Shown: piece by piece, positions 17,203 to 27,212 of the stretch
How positions within the stretch are numbered: position 1 is the first letter of the stretch
Layout: each line of letters starts with the position of its first letter
DNA from: an uncultured Thiocystis sp.
Lineage (GTDB): Bacteria; Pseudomonadota; Gammaproteobacteria; Chromatiales; Chromatiaceae
Length of the DNA: 64,000 bases
Reading direction: 5' to 3'
Assembly (NCBI RefSeq): GCF_903866365.1
Contig: NZ_CAIPNF010000027.1
Location: 1 to 64,000, forward strand
Made by a program: the position numbers and the translations under genes
The notes under the pieces: generated by a model
The model's database searches: none
Told to the model about the DNA's origin: nothing
The model's input: only the letters and a program-made list of their open reading frames with translations

Positions 17203-18627
17203 GTGAGTTTAGGCTGGTTGACGGCGGTGACGGCCGATGCTTCGCCGGAGCAACTCCCGGTGTTGGCGTGGACACGACGGGAATTGGCGAGTCTGTTGAC
17301 GGATGAACTCGTACCGCTGCGAAAACTGTCCGCGGCGATCATGGCCGATCCGGCCATGGCCTTGCGCGTGATGCAACGGGCCAACGCGGTTCCGCACCGG
17401 CATTTCAGCGCCGAAGTCGTCATGCTGGAAGATGCGGCGCACATGCTGGGGACTCAGTCGCTTCTGCGTCTGGAATCCGAGGCCAGCGTCGCCGAGGAGG
17501 TGCTGGACGCGGAGCGGCTCGCATCCTATCGTCGGAGCGCGGGGCGGGCGGTTCTGGCCGGCTTGCTGGCTCAGGACTGGGCCGAGCTGGATCGCGACCG
17601 CTTTCCGTCCGAGGTGAGTCTGGCGGCCTTGCTGAACAATCTGGGCGAGCTGTTTCTGCTCGCGCACGGGGATGCCCGAATCAACCGCTATCTGGAACTG
17701 GTGGAGGTCAGTCATGTGCTTCCGCATGAGGCCGAATACGTCTCGCTGGGAGAGAGCCTGGAGGAATTGGGGCACGTCCTGGCCGTCCGATGGAAGCTGC
17801 CGGAGATGGTGCGGGAGGCCATGCGCGCCCGCAATGCGCGGTATCTAAGAACGCTGTGCGTGATGCTGGCGACCCAGATTGCCCGCGATGCCTTTTCCGC
17901 CTGGCGTCATCCGATGCGCCTGCGTGACCTGCGTCTGGCGGCCGAGTTGCTCAATCTCGACCTGCCGTCTTTGATTCAGCGTATCAACCGCGTGTTGGGC
18001 GCCTTCAATCCGACGGCCGCCCGCTATGGACTCGGTTCGCTGGCATTGCTGCCCCTGGAACGCGACGGCCGGCTGTCGGCGACGACGCATGCGCCTTGGA
18101 CGCCTGCTTTTTGTCTGGCACCGAGAGAGGACGATTATCTAGCCTGTCTGGCGGCGCTGAGCGATCGCTCGCTGTCCGATCGCGAGTCGGTGTTCGCGAC
18201 GTTGCTGCGTGGCCTGCATCGCGGTCTGGGGCTGAATCGCGCGGTGTTCGCGGTGTATTGTCCCCGTCGGCGGACCTTGATGGCGGAGTTTCTGGTCGGC
18301 ACGGATTTTGAGCCGACCTTCAATCGTTTCAGTCTGTCGCTCGATTCCGGAGGGCTTTTTGGCGAGTTGCTAGACGCGCCGTCCGCCCTCTGGCTGAACG
18401 AGGAAACGCAAGCCGATCTTCTGCCGCGGATCCCGCTGGAAATCGTCGAACTGATCGGCGACACGCGCTTTTTCGTCATGTCGATGTGGGTCAGTGGGCA
18501 GCCGGTGGGAGTGGTTTACGCGGATCGCCGCAGCGCGAGCTGCCGTCTGGATGCGCGCAGTTACGCCTCGTTTCTGCGTCTGGTCAGTCAGGCGGGCCTG
18601 AGACTGGAGGGCTTGGAACGGGGGTGA
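17203..18627 (+). CDS. HDOD-domain protein with C-terminal GAF-like domain
   Basis: A 474-aa soluble protein. The first ~270 residues are an HDOD domain (ELVPLRKLSAAIMADPAMALRVMQRAN, LEDAAHMLGTQSLLRLE, LAALLNNLGELFLLAHG). The catalytic HD is replaced by NN, as usual for HDOD. The C-terminal ~160 residues resemble a GAF domain (LNRAVFAVYCPRRRTLMAEFLVG, FFVMSMWVSGQPVGVVYADRR). GTG 17203 is chosen for the adjacent GGAGG. It is divergent from motAB and is the third HDOD protein in the window, so a regulatory role in motility is plausible. Confidence 0.82.
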   Translation: MSLGWLTAVTADASPEQLPVLAWTRRELASLLTDELVPLRKLSAAIMADPAMALRVMQRANAVPHRHFSAEVVMLEDAAHMLGTQSLLRLESEASVAEEVLDAERLASYRRSAGRAVLAGLLAQDWAELDRDRFPSEVSLAALLNNLGELFLLAHGDARINRYLELVEVSHVLPHEAEYVSLGESLEELGHVLAVRWKLPEMVREAMRARNARYLRTLCVMLATQIARDAFSAWRHPMRLRDLRLAAELLNLDLPSLIQRINRVLGAFNPTAARYGLGSLALLPLERDGRLSATTHAPWTPAFCLAPREDDYLACLAALSDRSLSDRESVFATLLRGLHRGLGLNRAVFAVYCPRRRTLMAEFLVGTDFEPTFNRFSLSLDSGGLFGELLDAPSALWLNEETQADLLPRIPLEIVELIGDTRFFVMSMWVSGQPVGVVYADRRSASCRLDARSYASFLRLVSQAGLRLEGLERG

Positions 18628-18645
18628 TCGACCACCGCCCGTGCA

Positions 18646-18930
18646 TCATCCCAGATCCAGGTTACGGACCTTCTGACGCCGGCGCGTGGTCGCGAGCGCG
18701 AAGTTGACGGCATCCGACACCTCTTCCAGCAGGTTTCTTTGGTCGGCATCGCTGAGATGCGATGCCAGATCGACCGAATGACGCACATACCGCGGAGGCA
18801 GGTAATTCAATGCGACGCAGGCAAGGTCTTCGGCGTACTCGGCATCCAGGGGGTTGCCGTTCTCGTCCAGAGTGTCATGGAGCCGTTCCATGACGAGGCG
18901 TTCGAAATAATTGCCGATACTCGATAGCAT
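18646..18930 (-). CDS. ComFB-family protein (candidate c-di-GMP receptor)
   Basis: A 94-aa protein starting MLSSIGNYFERLVMERLHD and containing EDLACVALNYLPPRYVRHSVDLASHL, the hallmark of the late-competence ComFB family. ComFB-domain proteins have been reported as cyclic dinucleotide receptors in cyanobacteria, so c-di-GMP sensing is a reasonable hypothesis here. ATG 18930 is preferred over an upstream TTG because AAGG lies just before it and the family starts there. It is convergent with the HDOD-GAF gene and divergent from the PilZ-like/fleQ unit. Confidence 0.8.
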   Translation of the reverse strand: MLSSIGNYFERLVMERLHDTLDENGNPLDAEYAEDLACVALNYLPPRYVRHSVDLASHLSDADQRNLLEEVSDAVNFALATTRRRQKVRNLDLG

Positions 18931-19099
18931 GTTTCTGACCTTGTCGAGGCGAACTTGAAGGGAAGGTGACGTCAATGCAAGGATGTCGATGCGCGCATTT
19001 TAGCAAGTCGGAGCGGCCAGGGTACGAACGGCTTTCCCATCGATCCTGAAGCGGTTAGCATCACGGCAATTCCTAAAGTTAGACAGTATCAGGTGAATC

Positions 19100-19681
19100 A
19101 TGGAGATCGATGACTGGCGGGACGTGTTGGGCGATGGCCTCGCGGTGACCCTGGAATTGCCAGTCGTGCCAAGCGACCGGATGCCATCGACCAGCGACGC
19201 GGCGGCGCATCTTCTGGAGGCGATCGCCGTGCTTGAGGCTGAAGCGCAGGGTCGCGCGAACGAGGAGCCGCTGCCGCCCGAATTGATCCGCCTGGAACTC
19301 AAGATCGATTTGCTCATGGATCTTGTGACCACGCTGCTGGCGGATAAAATACCGAAGCGTTCGAAGGTCAGGATCAGCAGCGATGGACTGGTGCTTCCCG
19401 CAGATTTACTGACGCCCGACTGCGACCGCATCGAATTGTACCCCTGCCATTGGCTGGCGCAGCCTCTGGTTCTGGAGTTGGGCAGGATCGAGTGTCGCGA
19501 TCACGTCTGCGGCGCCACCTGGCGCTCCCCCGATCACGGACTTCGAGAGGTCTTGCGGCGCTGGGTCTTTCGCCTGCATCGCCGCGAGGTCGCGCGTCGA
19601 CGGCACCAGTCCGGCGAGGCCCGGACAGCGGCCGCGTGGTCTTCCTCCAGCACGCCCATGTACGCCGACAAGACGGTTTGA
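19100..19681 (+). CDS. Atypical PilZ-like protein upstream of fleQ
   Basis: A 193-aa protein. A helical segment ([21 protein letters not shown], about residues 62-82) precedes a short beta-rich region starting [15 protein letters not shown], which resembles the second PilZ motif in weakened form. No RxxxR is present before it. The C terminus is arginine- then serine-rich. Proteins with this arrangement are annotated as PilZ-domain proteins in related genomes; c-di-GMP binding is doubtful from sequence. It ends 56 bases before fleQ on the same strand, so it may act as a partner of FleQ. Confidence 0.55.
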   Translation: MEIDDWRDVLGDGLAVTLELPVVPSDRMPSTSDAAAHLLEAIAVLEAEAQGRANEEPLPPELIRLELKIDLLMDLVTTLLADKIPKRSKVRISSDGLVLPADLLTPDCDRIELYPCHWLAQPLVLELGRIECRDHVCGATWRSPDHGLREVLRRWVFRLHRREVARRRHQSGEARTAAAWSSSSTPMYADKTV

Positions 19682-19737
19682 ACAGCGAGTCGAAGGACAG
19701 CGTCTACGGTCCCGGACAAGGGGAATCCGCACAGGTG

Positions 19738-21090
19738 ATGAAAATTGGTCTGTCCGGTCAAGCGGAGGTGCGCGCCGAGACGCGCTGTATCCTGGAATTT
19801 CTGGGCTGCGAGGTCCGCGATTTCGTCAGCCTGGCGGCCGTGCATGACGACGATTTGAACGCGCTCTGGCTCTGCGAACCGTCCGCGCGTCTCGCCGCTC
19901 TGCTCGACGCTTTGCCATCGTCGCGCCGGATACCGGTCGTCTGTCAACCTACGGACGGTGTCATGAGCGCTGTCCCGCCGCGAACCTTGACCGTGTCGTC
20001 TCCTCTATCGCCGGGCAAGGTGATTCAGATCCTGCAATGGTTGCGGTGCGAAGCCGAATCCGATCCGGTGCCCGATGTCGATCTGGTCGGACGCCATCCG
20101 GCCATGCTGGCGGTCAAACGTCTGATTGGCCAGGTCGCGAAGAGCGATGCGACCGTGCTCATCCTCGGCGAGACCGGCTCCGGCAAGGAGGTGGTCGCGC
20201 GCGCCATCCACGATGCATCGAGTCGCCGCGGCAAACCCTTCGTGGCCGTCAACTGTGGCGCGATCCCGGCCGACTTGTTGGAAAGCGAACTCTTCGGTCA
20301 TGAGAAAGGCGCTTTCACGGGCGCTTTCACGGCCCGCGCCGGGCGTTTCGAACTGGCCGAGGATGGCGTGCTCTTTCTCGACGAGATCGGCGATATGCCG
20401 TTGCCCATGCAGGTCAAGCTCTTGCGTGTGTTGCAGGAACGTACCTTCGAGCGGGTGGGCTCGAACAAGCCGCTCCAGACCAAGGCCCGCATCATTTCGG
20501 CGACACACCGCAATCTTGAAGAGGCCGTCGCGGTCGGAAACTTCCGGCAGGATCTGTTTTTTCGTCTCAATGTCTTTCCGATCGAGCTGCCCTCTCTGCG
20601 GGAACGCCAGAGCGATATTCCACTGCTGATCGCGACCCTCGAAGCGCGTCTGAGAGAGCATGGGGTGGAACCGGCCTATCTGACCCCGGCCGTTCTGACG
20701 CATCTGGAGCAACAGGACTGGCCTGGTAATATTCGGGAGTTGGCAAATCTACTCGAACAGCTCTCGATCATGTATCCCGGTCTGCTGGTGGATCTGCCAC
20801 AATTGCCAACCCGGTTCCGACCGGCGCACCTGGAGTCGCTACCGGTCATGGATGCGCGCGACCGTCGGGTCGCTGAAGCCGATACCGACTTGTTGCATCC
20901 GTTGCCCCCGGAAGGTCGCGAATTACGCGAATACCTCAACGAGCTGGAGCGCGGCATGATTGTCGCGGCGCTTGAGCAGAACGATCAGGTCGTCGCGCGG
21001 GCCGCCAGGCGTTTGGGGATGCGGCGCACGACCCTGGTCGAGCGCATGCGCAAGTTCGGTCTCGAACGGGATGCGGCCGACACAACATAA
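19738..21090 (+). CDS. fleQ: FleQ, sigma-54-dependent flagellar master activator
   Basis: A 450-aa enhancer-binding protein. Residues 1-105 are a degenerate receiver-like FleQ domain without a phosphorylatable aspartate pattern. The AAA+ domain has Walker A GETGSGKE (144-151), the sigma-54 contact loop GAFTGA (191-196) and Walker [13 protein letters not shown] Fis-type helix-turn-helix closes the protein ([25 protein letters not shown]). ATG 19738 is preceded by AAGGGGA; nearby GTG codons are alternatives. The LFRS c-di-GMP contact motif of Pseudomonas FleQ is replaced by PDVD. No fleSR pair follows. Confidence 0.93.
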   Translation: MKIGLSGQAEVRAETRCILEFLGCEVRDFVSLAAVHDDDLNALWLCEPSARLAALLDALPSSRRIPVVCQPTDGVMSAVPPRTLTVSSPLSPGKVIQILQWLRCEAESDPVPDVDLVGRHPAMLAVKRLIGQVAKSDATVLILGETGSGKEVVARAIHDASSRRGKPFVAVNCGAIPADLLESELFGHEKGAFTGAFTARAGRFELAEDGVLFLDEIGDMPLPMQVKLLRVLQERTFERVGSNKPLQTKARIISATHRNLEEAVAVGNFRQDLFFRLNVFPIELPSLRERQSDIPLLIATLEARLREHGVEPAYLTPAVLTHLEQQDWPGNIRELANLLEQLSIMYPGLLVDLPQLPTRFRPAHLESLPVMDARDRRVAEADTDLLHPLPPEGRELREYLNELERGMIVAALEQNDQVVARAARRLGMRRTTLVERMRKFGLERDAADTT

Positions 21091-21483
21091 CGCCAATGCC
21101 CTGGTTGACCGATGGGGTATGCCGGCACAAAGCGGCGGCGTCCGAACCACTTATTAGTGGTTGGGGCAGTCACACCGGATCCCGGTCGCGCAGGAGCGTC
21201 AAGAAAATGTCGTTTTGCCAGCCGCGCAAGAATGCCGGTTGCCCGTCTATCTGATCCCGTTCCCATGACCGAAATCCCCTCCCGCCTGCACCCATCGGCG
21301 TTGCCGCCGACACCGCGCGCCGCCGGTCATTGCCCTGGCTCGACGGCCGTTTGCGATCTCGGGCATTAAAGTTGCAGGAGATCGGCAACCGTCGCCTGCC
21401 CGCTCTTGATCGTTCGCATCCATTGCCGGGTCGTCAGGCGCCATGATTTGGATCTCGTGCGGCAAAGCCGGAGTTGATTGGAC
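21091..21483. other. 393-base intergenic region between fleQ and fliE
   Basis: No convincing gene. FleQ-type regulation predicts a sigma-54 promoter here, but the only GG-N10-GC match of note (21450-21463) is poor outside the dinucleotides and would start transcription after the fliE ribosome site. TAAAGTT at 21367 resembles a FliA -35 without a -10. ACCACT-TATT-AGTGGT at about 21146-21161 is a small perfect hairpin. The promoter of the large fli operon therefore remains unassigned. Confidence 0.4.
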
Positions 21484-21822
21484 ATGAGCGAAATGCAGAT
21501 CCAGAGCGTGTTGCAGCAGATGCGCGCGCTCTCCCAGTCGGGGCGGATCGAGGGCGCCAGGCCAGTCGAAACGGTGCAGGCCGCGCGCGGATCCGAGGGA
21601 CAGGATTTTGCCGCCAAGCTGAAGGAGGCGGTTCGTTCCGTCAACGATGTGCAACAGGAATCCACCGCGATGCAAACCAAATTCGAACTGGGTGACGCCA
21701 ATACCAGTCTGCCCCAGGTGATGCTGGCCATGAACCGCTCAAGCATTGCTTTCGAGGCGACCAATCAGGTCCGCAATCGCTTGCTGTCGGCCTATCAGGA
21801 AGTCATGAGCATGCAGGTCTGA
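21484..21822 (+). CDS. fliE: FliE, hook-basal body complex protein
   Basis: A 112-aa protein linking the MS-ring to the rod and gating early type III export. Family features are the N-terminal helix after MSEMQIQSVLQQMRAL, the DFAAKLKEAVRSVNDVQQES core and the conserved end SLPQVMLAMNRSSIAFEATNQVRNRLLSAYQEVM. ATG 21484 is used because it is preceded by GGAG and the in-frame TTG two codons earlier adds nothing. It starts the fliEFGHIJK unit, with fliF 36 bases downstream. Confidence 0.95.
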   Translation: MSEMQIQSVLQQMRALSQSGRIEGARPVETVQAARGSEGQDFAAKLKEAVRSVNDVQQESTAMQTKFELGDANTSLPQVMLAMNRSSIAFEATNQVRNRLLSAYQEVMSMQV

Positions 21823-21858
21823 GCCTGACGCACGAGCGGGTAACGGAGAAATTCAGCC

Positions 21859-23547
21859 ATGGCGTCTTCACTGACCGCCGCGCTTTCGACGAGTCTGCAG
21901 TCGTTCAACGCGATGCCGGCCGGGCGACAGATCGCCCTGATCGGGATGATCGCCGGCGGTCTTGTCGCCGTGGTCGCCATTCTGTACTGGGCGCTGCGGC
22001 CCACCTATGCCCCACTGTTCGCGCAGATCGAGGCCGCCGAGGCTGCCGAGATGATGCAGGCGCTGACCTCGATGGGCGTGCCGTACAAGGTCGACAGCGC
22101 CACCGGGCGCATCGAAATTCCCCAGCAACGGATCGCCGAGACCCGCTTGCTGCTGGCCGGCCAGGGATTTCCGAAGTCGACCGATGTTGGCTTCGAGTTG
22201 CTGCAGGAAAATGCCGGTTTCGGAAGCAGTCGCTTGATCGAGGGCGCCCGCTTCCAGCGCGCGCTGGAAGGCGAGCTGGGCCGTTCCGTGGCCTCCCTGG
22301 AACCGGTCGAGCAGGCGCGGGTGCATATCGCCCAGGCCGAGCGCTCGGTCTTCGTGCGCGAGCGCACGCCGCCGAGCGCCTCGGTGGTCGTCCACCTGCG
22401 CGGGAATCGCTCCTTGACCGAGGCCCAGGTTGGGGCCATCGTGCATCTGGTGTCGGCGAGCGTTCCGGATCTGTTGCCGGAGCGCGTGACCGTGGTGGAC
22501 CAGACCGGGCGACTGCTCACCGTTGACGATGACAAGAACTCGGCGAATCTGTCGCTCGATCATCTGGATTATACGAACCGTGTCGAGGCGGGTTTCGTGG
22601 AGCGCGTGCAGTCGCTGCTGATCCCGATTATCGGACGCGATCGGGTGCGGGTGCAGGTCGCGGCCGATCTGGATTTTTCACAGGTCGAGCGAACCGAGGA
22701 GTCTTTCGATCCGGACCGCACGGCGGTGCGTTCGGAGCAGAGCAATGAAGAGGAAAAAATCGGCGCCGACCCTGGCGTGGGCGGCATCCCGGGCGCCTTG
22801 ACCAACCAACCGCCGGCGGGCGGGGCGGGCGGGGCGGTCGGCGGGCCGGCGGCTGGCGCGGCGGCGAATCCCCAACTGCCCAGCAGCCGCAGTCAACAGA
22901 CGACGCGCAATTATGAAGTGGATCGAACCATCTCCCACGTCCAGGAAACGCCTGGCGGCATTCGCCGTTTGTCCGCGGCGGTGGTTGTCGATTATCAGGA
23001 CCAAACCAACGATGCCGGCGAGGTCGTGCGTGTCCCGCGCTCGGATGCCGAGCTGGAGAGTATCCGCGCGCTGGTCCGCGGGGCGGTCGGTTTCGATGAG
23101 AAGCGCGGCGATTTGATTAACGTAAGTTCGGCCTCTTTCGTCCCGGATACCCGCGTGGAAGATGCGATCCCTTTCTGGTCCGAGATCTGGTTTCTTGAGC
23201 TGGTCAAGGTCGTCGGCGGCCTCATCCTGGCCCTGTTGGTTCTGCTGACCGTCGTCAAGCCGGGCCTGCGGCAGCTCATGCCCAAGCCGCCCGAGCCCGA
23301 GCCCGAGCCCGAGCTGCCAGCACTGGGCGCCGATGGTGAAGAACTTCGTGCCTTGACCGACGAATCGCAGTCCGACGATGAACTGGTCGCCTTGAGTCAT
23401 CAAGGTTCGGCGCACCCCTCGCTGACGGGGCCCAAGGGAATCGACCAGCAGCAACTCGATCTGGAGGCCATCCGCGAGATGGTGCGAGAGGATCCCAAGC
23501 GGGTCGCGCAAGTCATGAAGTCATGGTTGGCGGAAGATGGCAACTGA
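21859..23547 (+). CDS. fliF: FliF, flagellar MS-ring protein
   Basis: A 562-aa integral membrane protein that assembles the MS-ring and houses the export gate. TM1 is about residues 25-48 and TM2 about 440-462. Ring-building motifs between them include VPYKVDSATGRIEIP, GFELLQEN and FQRALEGELGRSV. A glycine/alanine-rich insertion (near residue 315) and a PEPEPEP hexamer repeat after TM2 (near residue 478) are low-complexity. The C-terminal tail (IREMVREDPKRVAQVMKSWL) is the FliG-binding segment. The gene overlaps fliG by 11 bases. Confidence 0.97.
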   Translation: MASSLTAALSTSLQSFNAMPAGRQIALIGMIAGGLVAVVAILYWALRPTYAPLFAQIEAAEAAEMMQALTSMGVPYKVDSATGRIEIPQQRIAETRLLLAGQGFPKSTDVGFELLQENAGFGSSRLIEGARFQRALEGELGRSVASLEPVEQARVHIAQAERSVFVRERTPPSASVVVHLRGNRSLTEAQVGAIVHLVSASVPDLLPERVTVVDQTGRLLTVDDDKNSANLSLDHLDYTNRVEAGFVERVQSLLIPIIGRDRVRVQVAADLDFSQVERTEESFDPDRTAVRSEQSNEEEKIGADPGVGGIPGALTNQPPAGGAGGAVGGPAAGAAANPQLPSSRSQQTTRNYEVDRTISHVQETPGGIRRLSAAVVVDYQDQTNDAGEVVRVPRSDAELESIRALVRGAVGFDEKRGDLINVSSASFVPDTRVEDAIPFWSEIWFLELVKVVGGLILALLVLLTVVKPGLRQLMPKPPEPEPEPELPALGADGEELRALTDESQSDDELVALSHQGSAHPSLTGPKGIDQQQLDLEAIREMVREDPKRVAQVMKSWLAEDGN

Positions 23548-24547
23548 TCCTACGAGATTCTCCGGCGCCGAGCGTGCAGCCATCTTGATGATGAGCCTGG
23601 GCGAGGTCGCGGCGGCTGAAATCCTCCGGCACATGGGGCCCAAAGAGGTTCAGAAGATCGGCACCGCGATGGCCAACCTGGATCGGGTATCGCGGGGCGA
23701 TATCGATTATGTGGTGCAGGAATTTTCGAGCGTCGTCCACGATCAGACTTCGCTTGGCATCGGCGCCGACGATTATGTCCGCAATGTGCTGCGCTCGGCC
23801 CTGGGCGAGGACAAGGCGGCGGGCCTGATCGATCGTATCCTGCTGGGGCGCAACTCCAAGGGGCTGGAGGCGCTGAAGTGGCTCGATCCCCGCGCGATCG
23901 CCGAAATGATCCGCAACGAGCATCCGCAGATCGTCGCGATCGTGCTCTCGCATCTGGATCCGGATCAATCGGCCGAGACGCTGTCCTATCTTCCGGAGCG
24001 GGTGCAGTCCGATCTGATTTTGCGCATCGCCACGCTCGACGGCGTACAGCCGGCGGCCCTGCAGGAGTTGGACGAGATTCTCGAACGTCAGCTTTCGGGC
24101 AAGAACACCGCCAAGTCATCCATGATCGGCGGTGTCAAGACGGCGGCCAGCATTTTGAATTTCATGGAGTCCTCCAAGGAGTCCGTGGTGATGGAGGGCG
24201 TCACGCAGGTCGACGAGGATCTGGCTACGCGGATTCAGGAATTGATGTTCGTCTTCGCGAGTCTGATCGATGTCGACGATCGCGGAATCCAGACCCTGCT
24301 GCGCGAGATCTCGACCGAGTCGCTGGTGCTGGCGTTAAAGGGGGCAGAGGACGATCTGAGGGACAAGATCTTCAAGAACATGTCCAAGCGTGCCGCCGAG
24401 ATGCTGCGCGACGATCTCGAAACCAAAGGCCCCGTGCGCGTGAGCGATGTCGAGGGCGCGCAGAAGGAGATTCTCGCCGTGGCGCGCCGTCTCGCGGACA
24501 GTGGCGAAATCATCCTGGGCGGTAAAGGCGGGGAGGCCATGCTGTGA
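23537..24547 (+). CDS. fliG: FliG, rotor switch protein
   Basis: A 336-aa C-ring protein that receives torque from the stators. The N-terminal domain (FSGAERAAILMMSLGE) binds FliF. The middle domain carries the EHPQ motif (NEHPQIVAIVLSHL). The C-terminal torque helix has the alternating charges of ALKGAEDDLRDKIFKNMSKRAAEMLRDDLE, which meet MotA. The end overlaps the GTG of fliH by four bases. Length and order are standard. Confidence 0.97.
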   Translation: MATDPTRFSGAERAAILMMSLGEVAAAEILRHMGPKEVQKIGTAMANLDRVSRGDIDYVVQEFSSVVHDQTSLGIGADDYVRNVLRSALGEDKAAGLIDRILLGRNSKGLEALKWLDPRAIAEMIRNEHPQIVAIVLSHLDPDQSAETLSYLPERVQSDLILRIATLDGVQPAALQELDEILERQLSGKNTAKSSMIGGVKTAASILNFMESSKESVVMEGVTQVDEDLATRIQELMFVFASLIDVDDRGIQTLLREISTESLVLALKGAEDDLRDKIFKNMSKRAAEMLRDDLETKGPVRVSDVEGAQKEILAVARRLADSGEIILGGKGGEAML

Positions 24548-25341
24548 ACCGGTTTCGGTCAGGGTTGGCGGAACAGACATTTCCGGACGCGCAGCGCTGG
24601 ATGCCGCCGAATGTGGGTGCTGCACCCTTGCACGGGAGCGAACCCGAACCCGAACCCGAACCCCTCGTCCATCAGCCGACGGCAGTCGAACTCGCGGCCA
24701 TCGAGGAGGCCGCGCGTGCGGCCGGCGCCGCGGCCGGTTTTCAGGCGGGCTATCAGGAGGGGCTCGAACAGGCGTTGGCACAAGCCGGAGCAGAGCGCGA
24801 TGCGCGCCTGGCGCGCGAGACGGAACTGCGGGCAATCCAGGACGCGACCTTGCAGGAAACGATCGCGGCGCTGGAGGGGATCGCGGCTGATCTTGCCGAT
24901 CCACTGGCCCGCTCCGCGGACGACCTGGAGCCAGAATTGCTGATGCTGGTGGAGACGCTGGCCAAACGGGTCATCATGGATGAATTGAGTCAACGTCCCG
25001 ACCTCATTGCGCGGGTTCTCCGACAGGCGCTGGTGCAGTTGCCGTCGCGCAATCATCCGCTGCGGGTGCATGTGCATCCTGACGACCAGGCCATTCTGGA
25101 TGCCTATGCCAACTCCATTGGCGAGTCGCTGACCTGGCTTGCGGATCCCGCCATCGAGCGTGGCGGTTGTCTTGTCGAAAGCGGTGCCAGTCGCATCGAC
25201 GCCAGACTGGAGACGCGGCTGCGGCAGTCCATCGAGGCGATCTGGGGGGAACTGGCGCCGCCGGTGGAATCCGCCCCTACCGAACCGCCGGAAGTTCCGC
25301 CAGAAGCCCCGCCGGAAGCGCCGCTGGAGAACGATGTATGA
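24544..25341 (+). CDS. fliH: FliH, negative regulator of the export ATPase
   Basis: A 265-aa peripheral-stalk protein that binds FliI and docks it to the C-ring. GTG 24544 overlaps the fliG stop. A repeated GAACCC hexamer encodes EPEPEPEP at about residues 36-43. The middle shows the GxxxG-type helix [20 protein letters not shown] typical of FliH, then [25 protein letters not shown] and a VHVHPDD segment. The C-terminal tail is proline/glutamate-rich. The stop overlaps the fliI start (ATGA). Confidence 0.93.
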   Translation: MNRFRSGLAEQTFPDAQRWMPPNVGAAPLHGSEPEPEPEPLVHQPTAVELAAIEEAARAAGAAAGFQAGYQEGLEQALAQAGAERDARLARETELRAIQDATLQETIAALEGIAADLADPLARSADDLEPELLMLVETLAKRVIMDELSQRPDLIARVLRQALVQLPSRNHPLRVHVHPDDQAILDAYANSIGESLTWLADPAIERGGCLVESGASRIDARLETRLRQSIEAIWGELAPPVESAPTEPPEVPPEAPPEAPLENDV

Positions 25342-26720
25342 CCGATGTCATCCGAGATCTACGCGAGCAGGGTTCGCGTCAATTGGTTCATGGGTTGCGC
25401 GAACGCCTTGAGCAATCGCGTCAGCGGATCGAGAAGACGCCCGATCCGCAGCCGGAAGGTCGACTCTCGCGCATGGTGGGCATGACCCTGGAGGCCGAGG
25501 GCATTCGCCTGCCGGTGGGCGGACGGGCCGCGATCCATACCGTCAACGGAACCCAACTGGCCGCCGAGGTGGTGGGTTTCCAGGGCGAGCGGACCTTTCT
25601 GATGCCCGAGGGCAAGCTGGAAGGTCTGATTCCGGGCGCCCGGATCGAACCGCTGGAGCAGAGCCGCCGCATCCCGGTCGGTCCCGAACTGCTCGGGCGC
25701 GTGATCGACGCGCTTGGCCGGCCCCTGGACGGCGGCGGGCCGCTGCGCACTCAGGAGCTGGTGCCGCTCGAAGGTCGCCCGATCAACCCGCTGACCCGCG
25801 CGCCGGTCAGACAGCCGCTGGACGTGGGGATTCGCACGCTCAACGGACTGCTCTCGGTCGGTCGCGGTCAGCGGCTCGGACTCTTCGCCGGTAGCGGCGT
25901 CGGCAAGAGCGTCCTGCTGGGCATGATGACCAAGCACACCGAGGCGGACGTGATCGTCGTCGGTCTGATCGGCGAGCGCGGTCGCGAGGTCAACGAATTC
26001 ATTCAGGATATTCTCGACGACGAATCGCGCCGGCGGACCGTGGTGGTGGCGGTGCCCGCCGACCAGTCGCCGCTGCTGCGTCAGCATGGCGCCTGGGTGT
26101 CGACCACCGTGGCCGAGTATTTTCGCGACCGCGGGCTCAACGTGCTGCTGTTGATGGACTCGCTGACCCGCTTTGCCCAGGGCGCGCGCGAGATCGCCAT
26201 GGCGATCGGCGAACCGCCGGCCACCAAGGGCTATTCGGCCTCGGTGTTCGCCCGTCTGCCGCAACTCGTCGAGCGTGCCGGCAACGGGGATCATGGCGGC
26301 GGCTCGATCACGGCCTTTTACACCGTGTTGGCCGAGGGCGACGATCAGAACGATCCGATCGTCGATTCGGCGCGCGCCATCCTGGACGGCCATGTGGTGC
26401 TGTCGCGCGAGATTGCCGAAAGCGGCCGCTATCCCGCCATCGATGTCAGCGCCTCGGTGTCGCGTGTCATGAGTGCCGTGGTGACCCCCGAGCATCAACG
26501 CGCGGCCCATCGTTTTCGGAGTCTGATGTCGACCTATGCGCGTAACCGCGATCTGATCGCCGTCGGCGCCTATCGCAAGGGTTCCGATCCGCAGTTGGAC
26601 GAGGCGGTCGCGATGAACCCGCGGCTGGAGTCGTATCTTGGACAAAACCGGACCGAGGCGGCCAGCTTTGAACAGTCGCGGCGCGAGTTGTTCGACCTGC
26701 TGGGCATGCCGAGCGGATAG
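25338..26720 (+). CDS. fliI: FliI, flagellum-specific export ATPase
   Basis: A 460-aa homologue of F1 beta that energises export-substrate unfolding. The P-loop is AGSGVGKS (184-191); other ATPase signatures are [39 protein letters not shown] and [19 protein letters not shown]. The N-terminal extension ([21 protein letters not shown]) would bind FliH. ATG 25338 overlaps the fliH stop; an upstream open extension exists but is a continuation in another gene. fliJ follows after 17 bases. Confidence 0.97.
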   Translation: MTDVIRDLREQGSRQLVHGLRERLEQSRQRIEKTPDPQPEGRLSRMVGMTLEAEGIRLPVGGRAAIHTVNGTQLAAEVVGFQGERTFLMPEGKLEGLIPGARIEPLEQSRRIPVGPELLGRVIDALGRPLDGGGPLRTQELVPLEGRPINPLTRAPVRQPLDVGIRTLNGLLSVGRGQRLGLFAGSGVGKSVLLGMMTKHTEADVIVVGLIGERGREVNEFIQDILDDESRRRTVVVAVPADQSPLLRQHGAWVSTTVAEYFRDRGLNVLLLMDSLTRFAQGAREIAMAIGEPPATKGYSASVFARLPQLVERAGNGDHGGGSITAFYTVLAEGDDQNDPIVDSARAILDGHVVLSREIAESGRYPAIDVSASVSRVMSAVVTPEHQRAAHRFRSLMSTYARNRDLIAVGAYRKGSDPQLDEAVAMNPRLESYLGQNRTEAASFEQSRRELFDLLGMPSG

Positions 26721-26737
26721 AAGCAAAGAGAGAACCC

Positions 26738-27175
26738 ATGAGCGTGAAACGCTTCGAGCGCCTGCGCAAGATCCGCGAGGCGCAGGAAAACGAGGTGGCG
26801 GTCGTCCTGGCCAGCCGTCTGGCGGAATTGAGCCGTGCCGAGCAGCAGCGTGACCAGTTGTCCGAGTATCAGAGCCAATATTTTCATTCCGGCTTGCCGA
26901 GCGATGCCCGGATGTTGAAGCAGATGGCCCAGATGCAGCAGCAGTTGCGCGAGGCATTGCAACAGCAGGCGTTGCGCGTCGCCGCCGCCGAGTCGCAGGT
27001 GGAGCAGGCCCGGTCGATCTGGATGGAAAAGCATCAGGCAACCTTGTCGCTGGCAAAACTCATCGAGCGTCGTCGCCGGACCGAGAGCGTTCTGGATGGC
27101 CGCAAGCAACAGCGCGAGCAGGATCTCTGGGCGACCCGACAGGCGTTCCAGAAACACGCGAACGCGGATGCTTGA
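26738..27175 (+). CDS. fliJ: FliJ, export chaperone/stalk protein
   Basis: A 145-aa all-helical coiled-coil protein. It starts VKRFERLRKIREAQENEV after methionine-serine, as FliJ proteins do, and continues with long Q/E/R-rich heptads. FliJ acts as the central stalk of the FliI hexamer and escorts chaperones. Low sequence conservation makes position the strongest evidence: it lies between fliI and fliK with an AAGAGAG ribosome site. Confidence 0.9.
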   Translation: MSVKRFERLRKIREAQENEVAVVLASRLAELSRAEQQRDQLSEYQSQYFHSGLPSDARMLKQMAQMQQQLREALQQQALRVAAAESQVEQARSIWMEKHQATLSLAKLIERRRRTESVLDGRKQQREQDLWATRQAFQKHANADA

Positions 27176-27212
27176 AAGGGCGTTGTCATGATCATGCACG
27201 CGAGGGCTTGAG

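Noticed and set aside
19450-19737. N-terminal extension of FleQ
   Set aside because: The open frame overlaps the PilZ-like gene and the added residues do not resemble FleQ; family length fits a start at 19738.
21447-21464. Sigma-54 promoter before fliE
   Set aside because: GG-N10-GC spacing fits but other consensus positions do not, and the start would fall after the ribosome site.
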